NCBI GenBank assembly: GCA_023402075.1
Contig: JAEXCS010000049.1
Coordinates: 1 to 51,433 of the forward strand
Direction of reading: 5' to 3'
Source of the DNA: Bacillota bacterium
GTDB lineage: Bacteria; Bacillota; Clostridia; Oscillospirales; Oscillospiraceae
Length of the DNA: 51,433 nt
Shown: positions 24,774-32,785 of the stretch, in pieces
Layout: every line of letters begins with the position of its first letter
How positions within the stretch are numbered: the first letter of the stretch is position 1
Program-made: the position numbers and the translations under genes
The notes under the pieces: model-generated
Told to the model about the DNA's origin: nothing
Seen by the model: the letters and a program-made list of their open reading frames with translations, nothing else
The model's database searches: none

Positions 24774-25583
24774 ATGCTGAATCCCGCTGAATTTCTGGAA
24801 AAGTATACCGAGATTGGTGAAAAGAAGGCCTCGTCCGGCGTAAAAAAGCTGCTGCTGGCAGGAATACTTGCCGGTTTTGCCATTGGAATCGGCAGCGCGG
24901 TGACGGCCGCAGCCAGCTATTCCGTTGAAAGTACGTCCATTGCAAAGCTGATCAGCGGCGTTTTGTTTCCGCTGGGGCTGATTATGGTGCTGATGACCGG
25001 GGCGGAGCTGTTCACCGGAAACTGCCTGATGCTGATTTCCATCCGGGAGCGTCGGATTCGTGTGGGTGGAATGGTCCGAAACCTTGTGCTGGTGTACCTT
25101 GGTAACTTTATCGGGGCGGTGCTGCTGGCGTGGGCGATGCGGACGTTCAGCGGACCGCATATGTCCGAGGGACTGGTGCTGAAAATGATTTCCACCGCCG
25201 CTGCAAAATGCTCGTTCACCTTTTCTGAAGCGCTGGGCCTTGGAATTTTGTGCAACATTCTGGTGTGTACCGCCGTGATGATGGCCCTGTGCGCAGAGGA
25301 CTCGGTGGGGCGGGCCGTGGGCGTGTTTGGCCCCGTCTGCTGCTTTGTGATCTGTGGGTTCGAGCACTGCGTGGCCAATATGTATTACATCCCCGCAGGT
25401 CTGCTGGCGCTGACGCTGCCCGGCGCCGGAGCGGCTGTGACAGCGGCTGGTCTGGATACCTCGTCCCTGACCTGGGGAAACTTCCTGCTGGGAAACCTCT
25501 TGCCGGTGACCATCGGCAATCTTTTGGGCGGCCTTGGCTTTGCATGGCTGCTTTGGTCTGCGCACCATAAAAAGCCTGCGTAA
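24774..25583 (+). CDS. Formate/nitrite transporter (FNT) family channel
   Basis: 269 residues with six membrane segments, the FocA/NirC topology. Family marks are the N-terminal KxxLLAGILAGFAIGIG segment, LMTGAELFTGN in the third helix region, a central conserved FCNILVC-like stretch (ILCNILVCTAVMM) and CGFEHCVANMYYIP with the pore histidine. Formate is the most likely substrate because the gene follows ftcD-fchA-hutD-fhs, which would release formate; nitrite or hydrosulfide channels have the same fold. GGGGAG upstream supports the ATG at 24774. Confidence 0.88.
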   Translation: MLNPAEFLEKYTEIGEKKASSGVKKLLLAGILAGFAIGIGSAVTAAASYSVESTSIAKLISGVLFPLGLIMVLMTGAELFTGNCLMLISIRERRIRVGGMVRNLVLVYLGNFIGAVLLAWAMRTFSGPHMSEGLVLKMISTAAAKCSFTFSEALGLGILCNILVCTAVMMALCAEDSVGRAVGVFGPVCCFVICGFEHCVANMYYIPAGLLALTLPGAGAAVTAAGLDTSSLTWGNFLLGNLLPVTIGNLLGGLGFAWLLWSAHHKKPA

Positions 25584-25650
25584 ATTCAATTTTTCCGGGC
25601 AAGGCCCGGACATTCTTCCGGAGTTGATGCTCCGCGCATCCCCAAAAAAC

Positions 25651-25979
25651 CCAAGCCCCTGAAAATGCAAAGTACTTTCAGGGAAGAGGAGGAGTGGCAA
25701 AATGAACGAGCTTTGGCCAAAGGCCGAAGCGAGGGAGTTGGAGCCTGCTCCGCAACCCCCGTACCCAAGCCCCTGAAAATGAGAAGCATTTTCAGGGAAG
25801 AGAAGGAGCGGCAAGATGAACGAGCTTTGGCCAAAGGCCGAAGCGAGGGAGTTGGAGCCTGCTCCGCAACCCCGTACCCAAGCCCCTGAAAATGGGAAGC
25901 ATTTTCAGGGAAGAGGAGGAGCGGCAAAATGAACGAGCTTTGGCCAAAGGCCGAAGCGAGGGATATGGAGCCTGCTCCG
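25651..25979. repeat. Three tandem ~113-bp intergenic repeats
   Basis: Units start at 25651, 25765 and 25878; the third is cut at about 25979 where the THF aptamer begins. A degenerate partial unit precedes the first (around 25620-25650). Each unit has three inverted repeats: CCTGAAAATG/CATTTTCAGG (imperfect in unit 1), GCTTTGGCCAAAGGC, and GGAGCCTGCTCC. Each also has a GGAGGAG- or GGAG-like site followed by an ATG opening a short frame beginning MNELWPKAEAR. Copies differ by a few bases. It looks like a member of a dispersed intergenic repeat family. Confidence 0.85.
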
Positions 25980-25991
25980 ACGACAGAGTAG
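25929..25991 (+). CDS. Possible 20-residue leader peptide in the third repeat
   Basis: GGAGGAG stands about eight bases before the ATG at 25929. The frame encodes 20 residues beginning MNELWPKAEAR and ends at TAG 25989-25991, inside the 5' strand of the THF aptamer. Equivalent frames start at 25702 and 25816 in the other units, and the second ends in an ATGA overlap with this start. Coding could be accidental, since the repeats carry the same bases for structural reasons. Confidence 0.25.
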   Translation: MNELWPKAEARDMEPAPTTE

Positions 25992-26077
25992 GGCCAGCGC
26001 GTTAAGTGCCCACGGATGGGAGTCGCCGTTGGACGAAGGGGCCGAAGCCCCGCGTTGCTGAACCCGCATCCGCTGCC
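25982..26077 (+). ncRNA. Tetrahydrofolate riboswitch (THF-I) aptamer
   Basis: Conserved blocks match the known folT-associated THF riboswitch in order: AGAGTAG, GCGCGTTAAGTG, GGATGGGAGTCG, GGACGAAGGGGC with its CGAA-capped stem, GCG, then TGAACCCGCATCCGCTG. The closing helix is short here, with CAG pairing CTG. Position directly before folT is the classical one for this class. Ligand binding would favour the downstream terminator and switch folT-folC off when reduced folate is plentiful. Confidence 0.9.
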
Positions 26078-26112
26078 ACAAAGAAGGAAATACTTCCTCC
26101 CAAGTGGCAACT

Positions 26113-26148
26113 GCCGAAACCAAGAGATTGCTTGGTTGGGCCGTTTTT
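26113..26148 (+). terminator. Riboswitch-controlled terminator before folT
   Basis: AACCAAG (26118-26124) pairs with CTTGGTT (26131-26137), extended by GCC/GGC, followed by CGTTTTT. TGCCAC at the aptamer 3' end (26074-26079) can pair with GTGGCA (26104-26109), providing a competing structure. Confidence 0.75.
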
Positions 26149-26171
26149 CTCACATAAAGGAGGAATTTAAT

Positions 26172-26678
26172 ATGAAAAAACAAAAAACATCTATGCTGGT
26201 GACCCTTGGCATGCTGGTTGCCATCGAAATCGTGCTCTCCCGGTTCTGCTCCATCCCCGCGTGGAACTTTAAAATTGGCCTTGGGTTTGTGCCCGTGGTG
26301 GTTGCCGCGGTGCTGTACGGCCCCGTGCCTGCCGCAGTCGTAGCCGGGCTGAGCGATTTTCTGGGGGCAATAATGTTCCCCATCGGGCCTTACTTCCCGG
26401 GCTTTACCCTTACCGCTGCTTTGATGGGGCTGGTGTGGGGCGTATTCCTGCATAAGCGGCAGACCATGGCCCGCATCGGCGGTGCGGTGGCGGTGAACCA
26501 ACTGGTGTTGAGCCTGCTTTTGAACACGCTGTGGATTTCCGTGCTGTACGATTCACTTTACGTCCCCTTGTTCCTCACCCGGACGATCTCCACCGCCGTG
26601 ATGATTGTGGCACAAGTGGTGACCATTGGCCTGATGACAAAGGTGCTGGGGCACTTCGGAAAGAAGGCCACCGTATGA
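26172..26678 (+). CDS. folT: Folate ECF transporter S component
   Basis: 168 residues with five to six membrane segments, the size of a FolT S component. It starts MKKQKTSMLVTLGMLVAIEIVLSRF, then IPAWNFKIGLGFVPVVVAA, the folate-binding S-component pattern, with GLSDFLGAIMFPIGPYFPGFT in the middle. It binds folate outside the cell and works with a shared EcfA-EcfA'-EcfT module, not encoded here. AAAGGAGG precedes the ATG at 26172. The stop overlaps folC by ATGA. Expression is under the THF riboswitch. Confidence 0.92.
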   Translation: MKKQKTSMLVTLGMLVAIEIVLSRFCSIPAWNFKIGLGFVPVVVAAVLYGPVPAAVVAGLSDFLGAIMFPIGPYFPGFTLTAALMGLVWGVFLHKRQTMARIGGAVAVNQLVLSLLLNTLWISVLYDSLYVPLFLTRTISTAVMIVAQVVTIGLMTKVLGHFGKKATV

Positions 26679-27952
26679 ATCTTTCGCAGGCGCTGGAATT
26701 TATCCACGCCACATCCTGGCAGGGAAGCCGTCTGGGACTGGAGCGCATAGAAGATCTGATGAAGCTGCTGGGAAACCCCGAAAAGCGCCTGAAGTTCATT
26801 CATGTGGCGGGGACGAACGGAAAGGGCTCGGTGTGCGCCATGCTTTCCGAAATTTTGACCCGGGCGGGCTATACCACAGGGCTTTACACCTCTCCCCACC
26901 TTTTTCGTATCAACGAGCGGATGAAGGTAAACGGAACGGACATTTCTGATGAGGAGTTGACCGACCTTGCCCGGCAGGTGAAGCCGCTGGTGGAGGGAAT
27001 GCCCGACCAGCCCACGGAATTTGAGCGGATTACTGCGATGGCTCTGCTGTATTTCCAGCAGAAGAACTGTGATGTGGTGGTTCTTGAGGTGGGGCTTGGA
27101 GGACGACTGGATTCCACCAACGTCATCGGTGCACCGGATGTGGGGGTGATTACCCACATTGCGCTGGAGCATACCGATGTGCTGGGAGACACTCTGACAA
27201 AAATTGCCAGAGAGAAGGCGGGCATCATTAAACCGGGCGCGGAGGTTGTGCTCTCCGGGCAGACGGAAGAGGTAGAGACTGTGGTGCGCGGTGTGTGCGC
27301 CCAGCGGGGCTGCGCGCTGCGGGTGACGGATTCCGCCGCCCAACTGCTGCTTGCCCACGATCTGGACGGGCAGACCTTTGATTACCGGGATCGGAAGGCC
27401 CTTCGGCTGCGGCTGATTGGAAACTATCAATATCAAAATGCCGCCGTGGTGCTGGACACCGTGGATGTGCTGCGGGAACGGCGGGGATACAGCATTCCGG
27501 AGTCCGCCGTGCGGGAAGGTCTGCTGGCCGTAACTTGGCCGGGCCGGTTTGAAATTCTGCAAAAAGACCCGCTGGTGCTGGTGGACGGAGCGCACAATCC
27601 TGACGGCGTACGGGAGCTTGCCGGTTGCCTTGAAGCCTATCTGCCGGGACGGAAGCTGACCATGGTGATGGGCGTGATGGCGGACAAGGATTATGACGAT
27701 ATGATTCGCACCGTGGCGCCGTTTGCAAAGGAATTTATTACCGTGACGCCGGAGAGCGAACGGGCGCTTTCATCCAAGGCGCTTTGCACGAGGATTGCGG
27801 AGCTGACCGGACTTTCCGCCAGAAGCGGGGGCGATGTGAAAAGCGGCATGGCCATGGCGATGGACGGGAAAGGCCCGGAGGATATCGTGTGTGCTTTTGG
27901 CTCGCTGTATCAGGTGGGCGAGGTGCGCGCCTTTTTTGGCCGGATGGATTGA
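26675..27952 (+). CDS. folC: Folylpolyglutamate synthase / dihydrofolate synthase
   Basis: 425 residues, the normal Mur-ligase-family length. The ATP site is HVAGTNGKGSVCAM (P-loop at about 47-53), followed by the omega-loop region TSPHLFRINERM and LEVGLGGRLDSTN. VDGAHNPDG at about 307 marks the C-terminal domain. It adds glutamates to folates, trapping them in the cell, and may also make dihydrofolate. Translation is coupled to folT through the four-base ATGA overlap, so import and retention share the riboswitch. Confidence 0.95.
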   Translation: MNLSQALEFIHATSWQGSRLGLERIEDLMKLLGNPEKRLKFIHVAGTNGKGSVCAMLSEILTRAGYTTGLYTSPHLFRINERMKVNGTDISDEELTDLARQVKPLVEGMPDQPTEFERITAMALLYFQQKNCDVVVLEVGLGGRLDSTNVIGAPDVGVITHIALEHTDVLGDTLTKIAREKAGIIKPGAEVVLSGQTEEVETVVRGVCAQRGCALRVTDSAAQLLLAHDLDGQTFDYRDRKALRLRLIGNYQYQNAAVVLDTVDVLRERRGYSIPESAVREGLLAVTWPGRFEILQKDPLVLVDGAHNPDGVRELAGCLEAYLPGRKLTMVMGVMADKDYDDMIRTVAPFAKEFITVTPESERALSSKALCTRIAELTGLSARSGGDVKSGMAMAMDGKGPEDIVCAFGSLYQVGEVRAFFGRMD

Positions 27953-27992
27953 TAAACAGCGGCGCGGAGATACGCGGCGATGAAGCGTAACT

Positions 27993-28019
27993 GGGGGCAG
28001 GCCGTGACGGCCTGCCCCC
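27993..28019. repeat. Strong GC hairpin after folC
   Basis: GGGGGCAGGCCG and CGGCCTGCCCCC pair perfectly around TGA. No T-tract follows on either strand, so termination would have to be factor-assisted; it may instead protect the folC mRNA 3' end. Confidence 0.6.
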
Positions 28020-28288
28020 ACAGCAATTCCACAAAAAACTGCAAAAAGTTCAACGTGTAAAATGGCTGCCTATTGCGTTGTGGTCCTTGACGGGCGTCAG
28101 CCCATCGGCGTCCTCCGCCTTTTAGCCCACCATTTTGCACTACTTCCTTTTTTCGCATTTCTCTGTGGAACTGCTGTAGCCTTTGCGCTGCCAAAGCAAA
28201 CATAGCTGGCGCGGGGCGGTCGGGGCGTGTATAATAGAGTTTAGAACAAAGCCCCAAATGTGGCTTTTTGAAGGGAAGGGACGGGCAA
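28020..28288 (+). promoter_or_regulatory. Gene-free leader with a -10 element for the BTAD regulator
   Basis: A good TATAAT lies at 28230-28235 with only a weak -35 (TGGCGC at 28207-28212, 17 bp away). It should start a ~50-nt leader for the regulator gene. The segment 28060-28115 has partial inverted repeats (GGGC/GCCC) of the kind often dispersed between genes, but no second copy is in the window. Nothing else is seen. Confidence 0.4.
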
Positions 28289-31200
28289 ATGCCAAAAATT
28301 GAGGTGCAGATGTTTGATATCCCCTGCGTGAAGCTGGACGGGGAGGAGGTTTCCTTCCCCTTCAAGCGGGTGGATGCACTGTTTTACTACCTGATCTGTC
28401 GCAAAAGCGCCACAAGGCAGGAGCTGGTGGAGCTTTTGTGGGAGGACTGCGCAGAGGAAGTGGGTTATAAAAATCTGCGCCACACCATTTACACGCTGCG
28501 TAAGATTTTGGGGTCCGACCTAATTCTGACCACGCAGAAGACGGAGGTGCGGCTGAACCCGGAGCGGGAGCTGGAGTCCGATCTGGACCAGTGCGGCGAG
28601 GGTGAAGCCGTTGACAAGGAACGGTTTCTGCGGGGCTTCACAGTGAAAAACGCGCCTAACTTCAACGCCTGGGTGGATCAGGTGCGGGAGCAGATGGCCG
28701 CCCGGACTCTCAGCGATTTAGCCGACGGCGCGTCGCAGGCCCGGGCATCGGGCGATCTTGGCAGGGCAGAGCGGCTGAGCCTTGAATATCTCAGCCGGGA
28801 CGGGCTGGACGAGAAGATGGTTATGTTCCTGATGGAGCTTTATCAGCAGGAGGGGCGGTATTACAAGGCGGCAAACCTCTATCAGCGGCTGAAGGACAAG
28901 CTGGCGGAAGAACTGGGCATCACGCCCCTGCATGAGACAGCCGCGCTGTACTATGAAATTGTGAACCAGTGGAACCGCACCACCGAGGACGCGCCCAGTC
29001 GTCCCGGCCCGGAAATGACTGCCAGCCGCGCTGCGCTGGTGCGTAAAATGCAGGAGCGGTATCGGCTGTTTCAGGAGGGGTACGAGGTTTCTTCTCTGCT
29101 GCTTTACGGCGAAGCAGGCAGCGGCAAAAGCTATCTGCTGCAATCCTTTTTGCGCGGCGGGGACTTTTCCGACGCGCTGGTGCTGAAGGGCGGCTGCTCT
29201 CAGCGGCAGGCGGGGGTATATCTGGAGCCATGGAAAAACGTGATGCTCTCCGTGGCGGAGGAGATGGCCCAACGGAACGTGCAGATTCCGGAAACCACCC
29301 GCCGTACCATCGCGCGGGTGTTCCCGGTCTTTTCCGACGGGGAGGAAGCCCGACGGGAACCCGGCGAGTTCAAGCAGAACCGCTGCGGTGCGCTGGTGAC
29401 GGATGCGGTGGCACTGCTGCTGTCCCTGGCGGCGCACCGGCGGAAAATTCTGCTGGTGTTTGAGGACTTGCAGTGGATGGATTCGGCCAGTCAGGACCTG
29501 CTTAGCCAAGTGGTACGCAGGCTGGGCGGAACCCAGCTTCTGCTGCTTGCCACAAGCTGGACGCTGAATGTAGACGTTAATTTCATGCTGGACGAGGCGG
29601 CGCTGGAGCGGGTGTGCATCCCCTGCCTTACGCGGGAGGAGACGAACGAATATCTGGACGCGGTGCTGGGCGGGGATTTGCCGGTTCCTCTGCGTAGCCG
29701 CATTTATGAGGCCACAGGCGGCAATCCCCGACTGCTGGCTGCGGCTGTTGAAAATCTGCGGGGGAAGGAGCCTTCGGAGAACACGCTGCCGGACGAAGGC
29801 GGCATTCTCCGCCAGCGGATGGCGGGATTAAGCGCTCAGGCGCTGCATCTTGCAAATGTTCTGGCTCTGTTTCAGGACAAAACGCCCTGCCGCCTGCTTA
29901 CCGAAATCACCGGATATCAGACGGCCCAGCTTTACACCCTCTCTGTGGAGTTGGAGGAGCACTCTCTCGTCGGGGAGCGTCTTGTGGACGGAGAGAGCTA
30001 TCTGGAATTTCTTCATCCCCACATGCGGGAGGCGCTGTATCAGGCTCAGTCCTATTTCCAGCGGCAGCCATTGCACCTGAAAATTGCGGAATGCCTGCAG
30101 GAAACCGTGCAGGAAGGGGATGCGGATGGTCTGATGCATGCAGCGGCTCATTATCGCGCCGCAGGAGACGGATTGCAGGCGTTTTGCTGTGAGACAGAAG
30201 CGCTTTACTGGCGGACGGGACGGACCTGCGAAATTCCGCCTCTGACACCTGTGGATGCGCCCGCCTCCTCCCTCGGGGCGGGAGAAGCCGCCTCGGACGA
30301 GGTAAAACGACTGGAACAGGAGTTGGAGCGGCTGCGCCGCCAAACTCCGTTGGAAGAGCGGGGAATGCTGGACGGCCCCGAACGGCTGCTTTTGTGTGCC
30401 AAGGCGCGCACGATGATTTATGCCGGACAGTATCAGGAGGGGCTGGCGGTGGCAGACGGGCTTTTACAGGCGCTGACGCCCTGTGCCCCGAAGGACACGG
30501 AGCTGCTTTTATGGGTGTTGCGCCAGCGAATCACCTATCACATCAAAACCGACCAAGCCGCGCCAGAATATATCGTGCGGGGGTTGGAAATTGCGGAGGA
30601 GTCAGGCTTGAAGCGCCAGCGGGCCTGCTATTTGCTGCTGCGGGGCATTGACTTTTGCAAGGAGGGAAGCTACAAAAGCTGCGACTATTTCCTCCGTCAG
30701 GCGCTGGAGACAATTGACCAGCAGGAACGCTATCCCATGTTCTGCGCTTATGTGGAAACATGGCAGGGAGAGTGGAAGCGTCGCCAGAAAGACTTTGCCG
30801 GGGCATGCGCGTTTTATCAGGCGGCGGAGGACCGCGCCAAGGGACTGGAGCCGTGGCCGGGTAGCGGATTTCTGTTTGCCTGCCATGCCCGGGCGGCCAT
30901 GCCTATGGGCGATCACGAAAAGGCCCGGCTGCTGCTGGGTCGGGCCATGGAAGCCTTCGCAAAAACGGGAGAGCTTTCCGGCAGGGGCTTGACCGAGGCG
31001 TACACTGCCTATTACGCCGCGCAAGACGGAAGTTATGCCCGGGCGGTGGAGCTTCTGGCGGCCTCGTGGGACTCTGCCAGCCGCCTCAGCTCGCTGGTGG
31101 AGCAGGGAATTCGAGACAGTGTGCTTGCCCGGCTGCGCCGGGATCTGGACCAAAACCACATTTTTGACAATGAACTGGACCGCTATCTTTACAGACCGCT

Positions 31201-31360
31201 GGACATATACTGCCACAGAGGAATGCAGCGGCTGCGGGGGGTGAAGGGCGCGTATGAATTTGACGAGCTGGAGGACTGCCTGAAATACAGCATCCGGCAG
31301 GCAAAGCCCCTGACAGTGGAGAACCTTTACAGTAAAAACAAGAACTTTATGACGGAGTAA
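28289..31360 (+). CDS. SARP/AfsR-like transcriptional regulator (BTAD plus AAA ATPase)
   Basis: 1023 residues. Residues ~1-95 form an OmpR-type winged-helix domain (LVELLWEDCAEEVGYKNLRHTIYTLRKIL). The BTAD helical repeat follows at ~100-235 (EYLSRDGLDEKMVMFLMELY, LGITPLHETAALY). An AAA/STAND ATPase has the P-loop GEAGSGKS at G274 and Walker B LLVFEDLQWMDS near 388. The remaining ~500 residues are TPR-like helices. Such proteins integrate a ligand or partner signal through ATP-driven assembly and activate transcription. The gene is convergent with hutU-hutI and may control that cluster, but this is positional inference. The ATG at 28289 is preferred to a TTG at 28268. Confidence 0.85.
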   Translation: MPKIEVQMFDIPCVKLDGEEVSFPFKRVDALFYYLICRKSATRQELVELLWEDCAEEVGYKNLRHTIYTLRKILGSDLILTTQKTEVRLNPERELESDLDQCGEGEAVDKERFLRGFTVKNAPNFNAWVDQVREQMAARTLSDLADGASQARASGDLGRAERLSLEYLSRDGLDEKMVMFLMELYQQEGRYYKAANLYQRLKDKLAEELGITPLHETAALYYEIVNQWNRTTEDAPSRPGPEMTASRAALVRKMQERYRLFQEGYEVSSLLLYGEAGSGKSYLLQSFLRGGDFSDALVLKGGCSQRQAGVYLEPWKNVMLSVAEEMAQRNVQIPETTRRTIARVFPVFSDGEEARREPGEFKQNRCGALVTDAVALLLSLAAHRRKILLVFEDLQWMDSASQDLLSQVVRRLGGTQLLLLATSWTLNVDVNFMLDEAALERVCIPCLTREETNEYLDAVLGGDLPVPLRSRIYEATGGNPRLLAAAVENLRGKEPSENTLPDEGGILRQRMAGLSAQALHLANVLALFQDKTPCRLLTEITGYQTAQLYTLSVELEEHSLVGERLVDGESYLEFLHPHMREALYQAQSYFQRQPLHLKIAECLQETVQEGDADGLMHAAAHYRAAGDGLQAFCCETEALYWRTGRTCEIPPLTPVDAPASSLGAGEAASDEVKRLEQELERLRRQTPLEERGMLDGPERLLLCAKARTMIYAGQYQEGLAVADGLLQALTPCAPKDTELLLWVLRQRITYHIKTDQAAPEYIVRGLEIAEESGLKRQRACYLLLRGIDFCKEGSYKSCDYFLRQALETIDQQERYPMFCAYVETWQGEWKRRQKDFAGACAFYQAAEDRAKGLEPWPGSGFLFACHARAAMPMGDHEKARLLLGRAMEAFAKTGELSGRGLTEAYTAYYAAQDGSYARAVELLAASWDSASRLSSLVEQGIRDSVLARLRRDLDQNHIFDNELDRYLYRPLDIYCHRGMQRLRGVKGAYEFDELEDCLKYSIRQAKPLTVENLYSKNKNFMTE

Positions 31361-31374
31361 GTAACGCAGACGCG

Positions 31375-31423
31375 TAAAAAAGCACGCCCGGAAAGCCTTT
31401 GACTTTCCGGGCGCGCTTTTTTT
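31375..31423. terminator. Bidirectional terminator between the regulator and hutI
   Basis: CGCCCGGAAAG (31385-31395) pairs with CTTTCCGGGCG (31403-31413). TTTTTTT follows on the plus strand, and the AAAAAA before it gives a T-run on the minus strand. It serves both convergent transcripts. Confidence 0.9.
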
Positions 31424-31473
31424 ATAAAACTTGATGCCAAGCGGCAAGGCTTATTACAAATTTGCGCGAAGGT

Positions 31474-32712
31474 TTAGAACTGGACAATCTCGCCCTGCTT
31501 GATGACGGTGTCCACCAGATTTGCACCCAGCCGGTAGCAAATGTAGTCCAGATCCGGCGCGTCCCACACCAAAAGGTCGCCCTGCTTGCCGACCTCCACA
31601 GAGCCAAGACGATCCTCCCGGCGGATGGCCGCTGCGCCGTTTAAGGTGACGGCGGTGAGCACCTCCTCCGGCGTAAGGCGGTATTTCAGGCAGGCAATAT
31701 TCATGGCAAGCTGCAAATTGGCGCTGGGACAGGAACCGGGGTTGAAGTCCGTGGATACCGCCACGGCGACTCCCGCGTCCAGCATGGCCCGGGCCGGGGC
31801 AAAGGTGGCCCCCAGATAGAAGCTGGTGCCGGGAAGCAGGCAGGCAATCACGCCACCCTTGGCAAGGCTTTCAATTCCCGCCTCCGGGCAGACGATGAGA
31901 TGCTCGGCCGAAATGGCCCCAATTTGACCCGCAAGCTGGGACCCGCCGATGGGGTCAATCTCGTCGGCGTGAATTTTGGGAATTAGGCCGTGGGCCTTTG
32001 CGGCTTCCAGAATGCGGCGGGATTCCTCGGCAGTAAACACACCCGTCTCGCAGAACACGTCGCAGAATTCCGCAAGCTGCTCCCGTGCGACGGTGGGGAT
32101 CATCTCTTCGCACAAAAGACGGAGATACCCTTCCCGGTCCTCTTTAAACTCCTCGGGTACGGCGTGGGCGCCCATAAATGTGGGAACCACTTCCACCTTG
32201 TGCGTCTCATTCAGGCGGTGGATGACCCGCAGCTCCTTATACTCGTCCTCGGGCGTCAGGCCATAGCCGCTTTTGGCCTCGCAGGTGGTGACGCCCATGC
32301 GCAGCATGTCGTCCAGCACCTTGGCGGCCTTGTCTGTCAGCTCCTCTTCGGAGGCGGCACGGGTGGAACGGACGGTAGAGAGAATGCCGCCGCCCCGGGC
32401 AAGAATTTCAAGATAACTCACCCCGTGGAGCTTCATCCCCAGCTCGTTTTGCCGCCAGCCGCCAAAGATCAAATGGGTGTGGGCATCCACCAGACCGGGC
32501 GTGACCAGATGGCCCTTGGCGTCCACCACCTCCGCGCCGTCGGAAAGGCCGGCGGGAACCGCACCCTCGCCAACGGCGGCGATAACCCCGTCCTTCACAA
32601 GGACGTAGGCGTCTTTCAGCATGGTGATTTCTCCCTGCTCTTTGCCCCGCCGTGCGGCGGAACCGGTGGGAGTGGCCAGCAGGCCGATGTTTTTTATCAG
32701 CAGATTTGCCAT
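31474..32712 (-). CDS. hutI: Imidazolonepropionase
   Basis: 412 residues, normal for HutI of the amidohydrolase superfamily. Metal ligands are DAHTH (H78, H80) at residues 76-80, then ligands near PTFMGAHAVP, HADEI (about 246) and STDFNPGSCPS. It hydrolyses imidazolone-5-propionate to N-formiminoglutamate, the third step of histidine breakdown; the product feeds FtcD. AAAGGAGG precedes the ATG at 32712. It lies 73 nt downstream of hutU with a hairpin in the gap, so expression may be lower than hutU. Confidence 0.95.
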   Translation of the reverse strand: MANLLIKNIGLLATPTGSAARRGKEQGEITMLKDAYVLVKDGVIAAVGEGAVPAGLSDGAEVVDAKGHLVTPGLVDAHTHLIFGGWRQNELGMKLHGVSYLEILARGGGILSTVRSTRAASEEELTDKAAKVLDDMLRMGVTTCEAKSGYGLTPEDEYKELRVIHRLNETHKVEVVPTFMGAHAVPEEFKEDREGYLRLLCEEMIPTVAREQLAEFCDVFCETGVFTAEESRRILEAAKAHGLIPKIHADEIDPIGGSQLAGQIGAISAEHLIVCPEAGIESLAKGGVIACLLPGTSFYLGATFAPARAMLDAGVAVAVSTDFNPGSCPSANLQLAMNIACLKYRLTPEEVLTAVTLNGAAAIRREDRLGSVEVGKQGDLLVWDAPDLDYICYRLGANLVDTVIKQGEIVQF

Positions 32713-32739
32713 AGGGCAGCCTCCTTTATAAAATGTGGG

Positions 32740-32768
32740 AAAAGGGGCCTCTTATAAAGGCCCCTTTT
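32740..32768 (-). terminator. Hairpin between hutU and hutI
   Basis: AAAAGGGGCCT pairs with AGGCCCCTTTT around a short AT loop. On the minus strand the stem ends in TTTT followed by CCC, so it can act as a partial terminator or an mRNA processing element between the two genes. Confidence 0.55.
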
Positions 32769-32785
32769 CAGGTTTTAATTAAAAC

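Noticed and set aside
25651..25979. CRISPR array
   Set aside because: Only three units of ~113 bp directly abutting each other, no unique spacers and no cas genes nearby.
24726..26110. Minus-strand frames through the 113-bp repeats and the FNT gene
   Set aside because: Their repeated peptides (LRPLAKARS type) only translate the DNA repeats; no start site or domain. Kept as a repeat, not as genes.
27993..28019. Intrinsic terminator after folC
   Set aside because: The stem is strong but no T-run follows on either strand; listed only as a hairpin.
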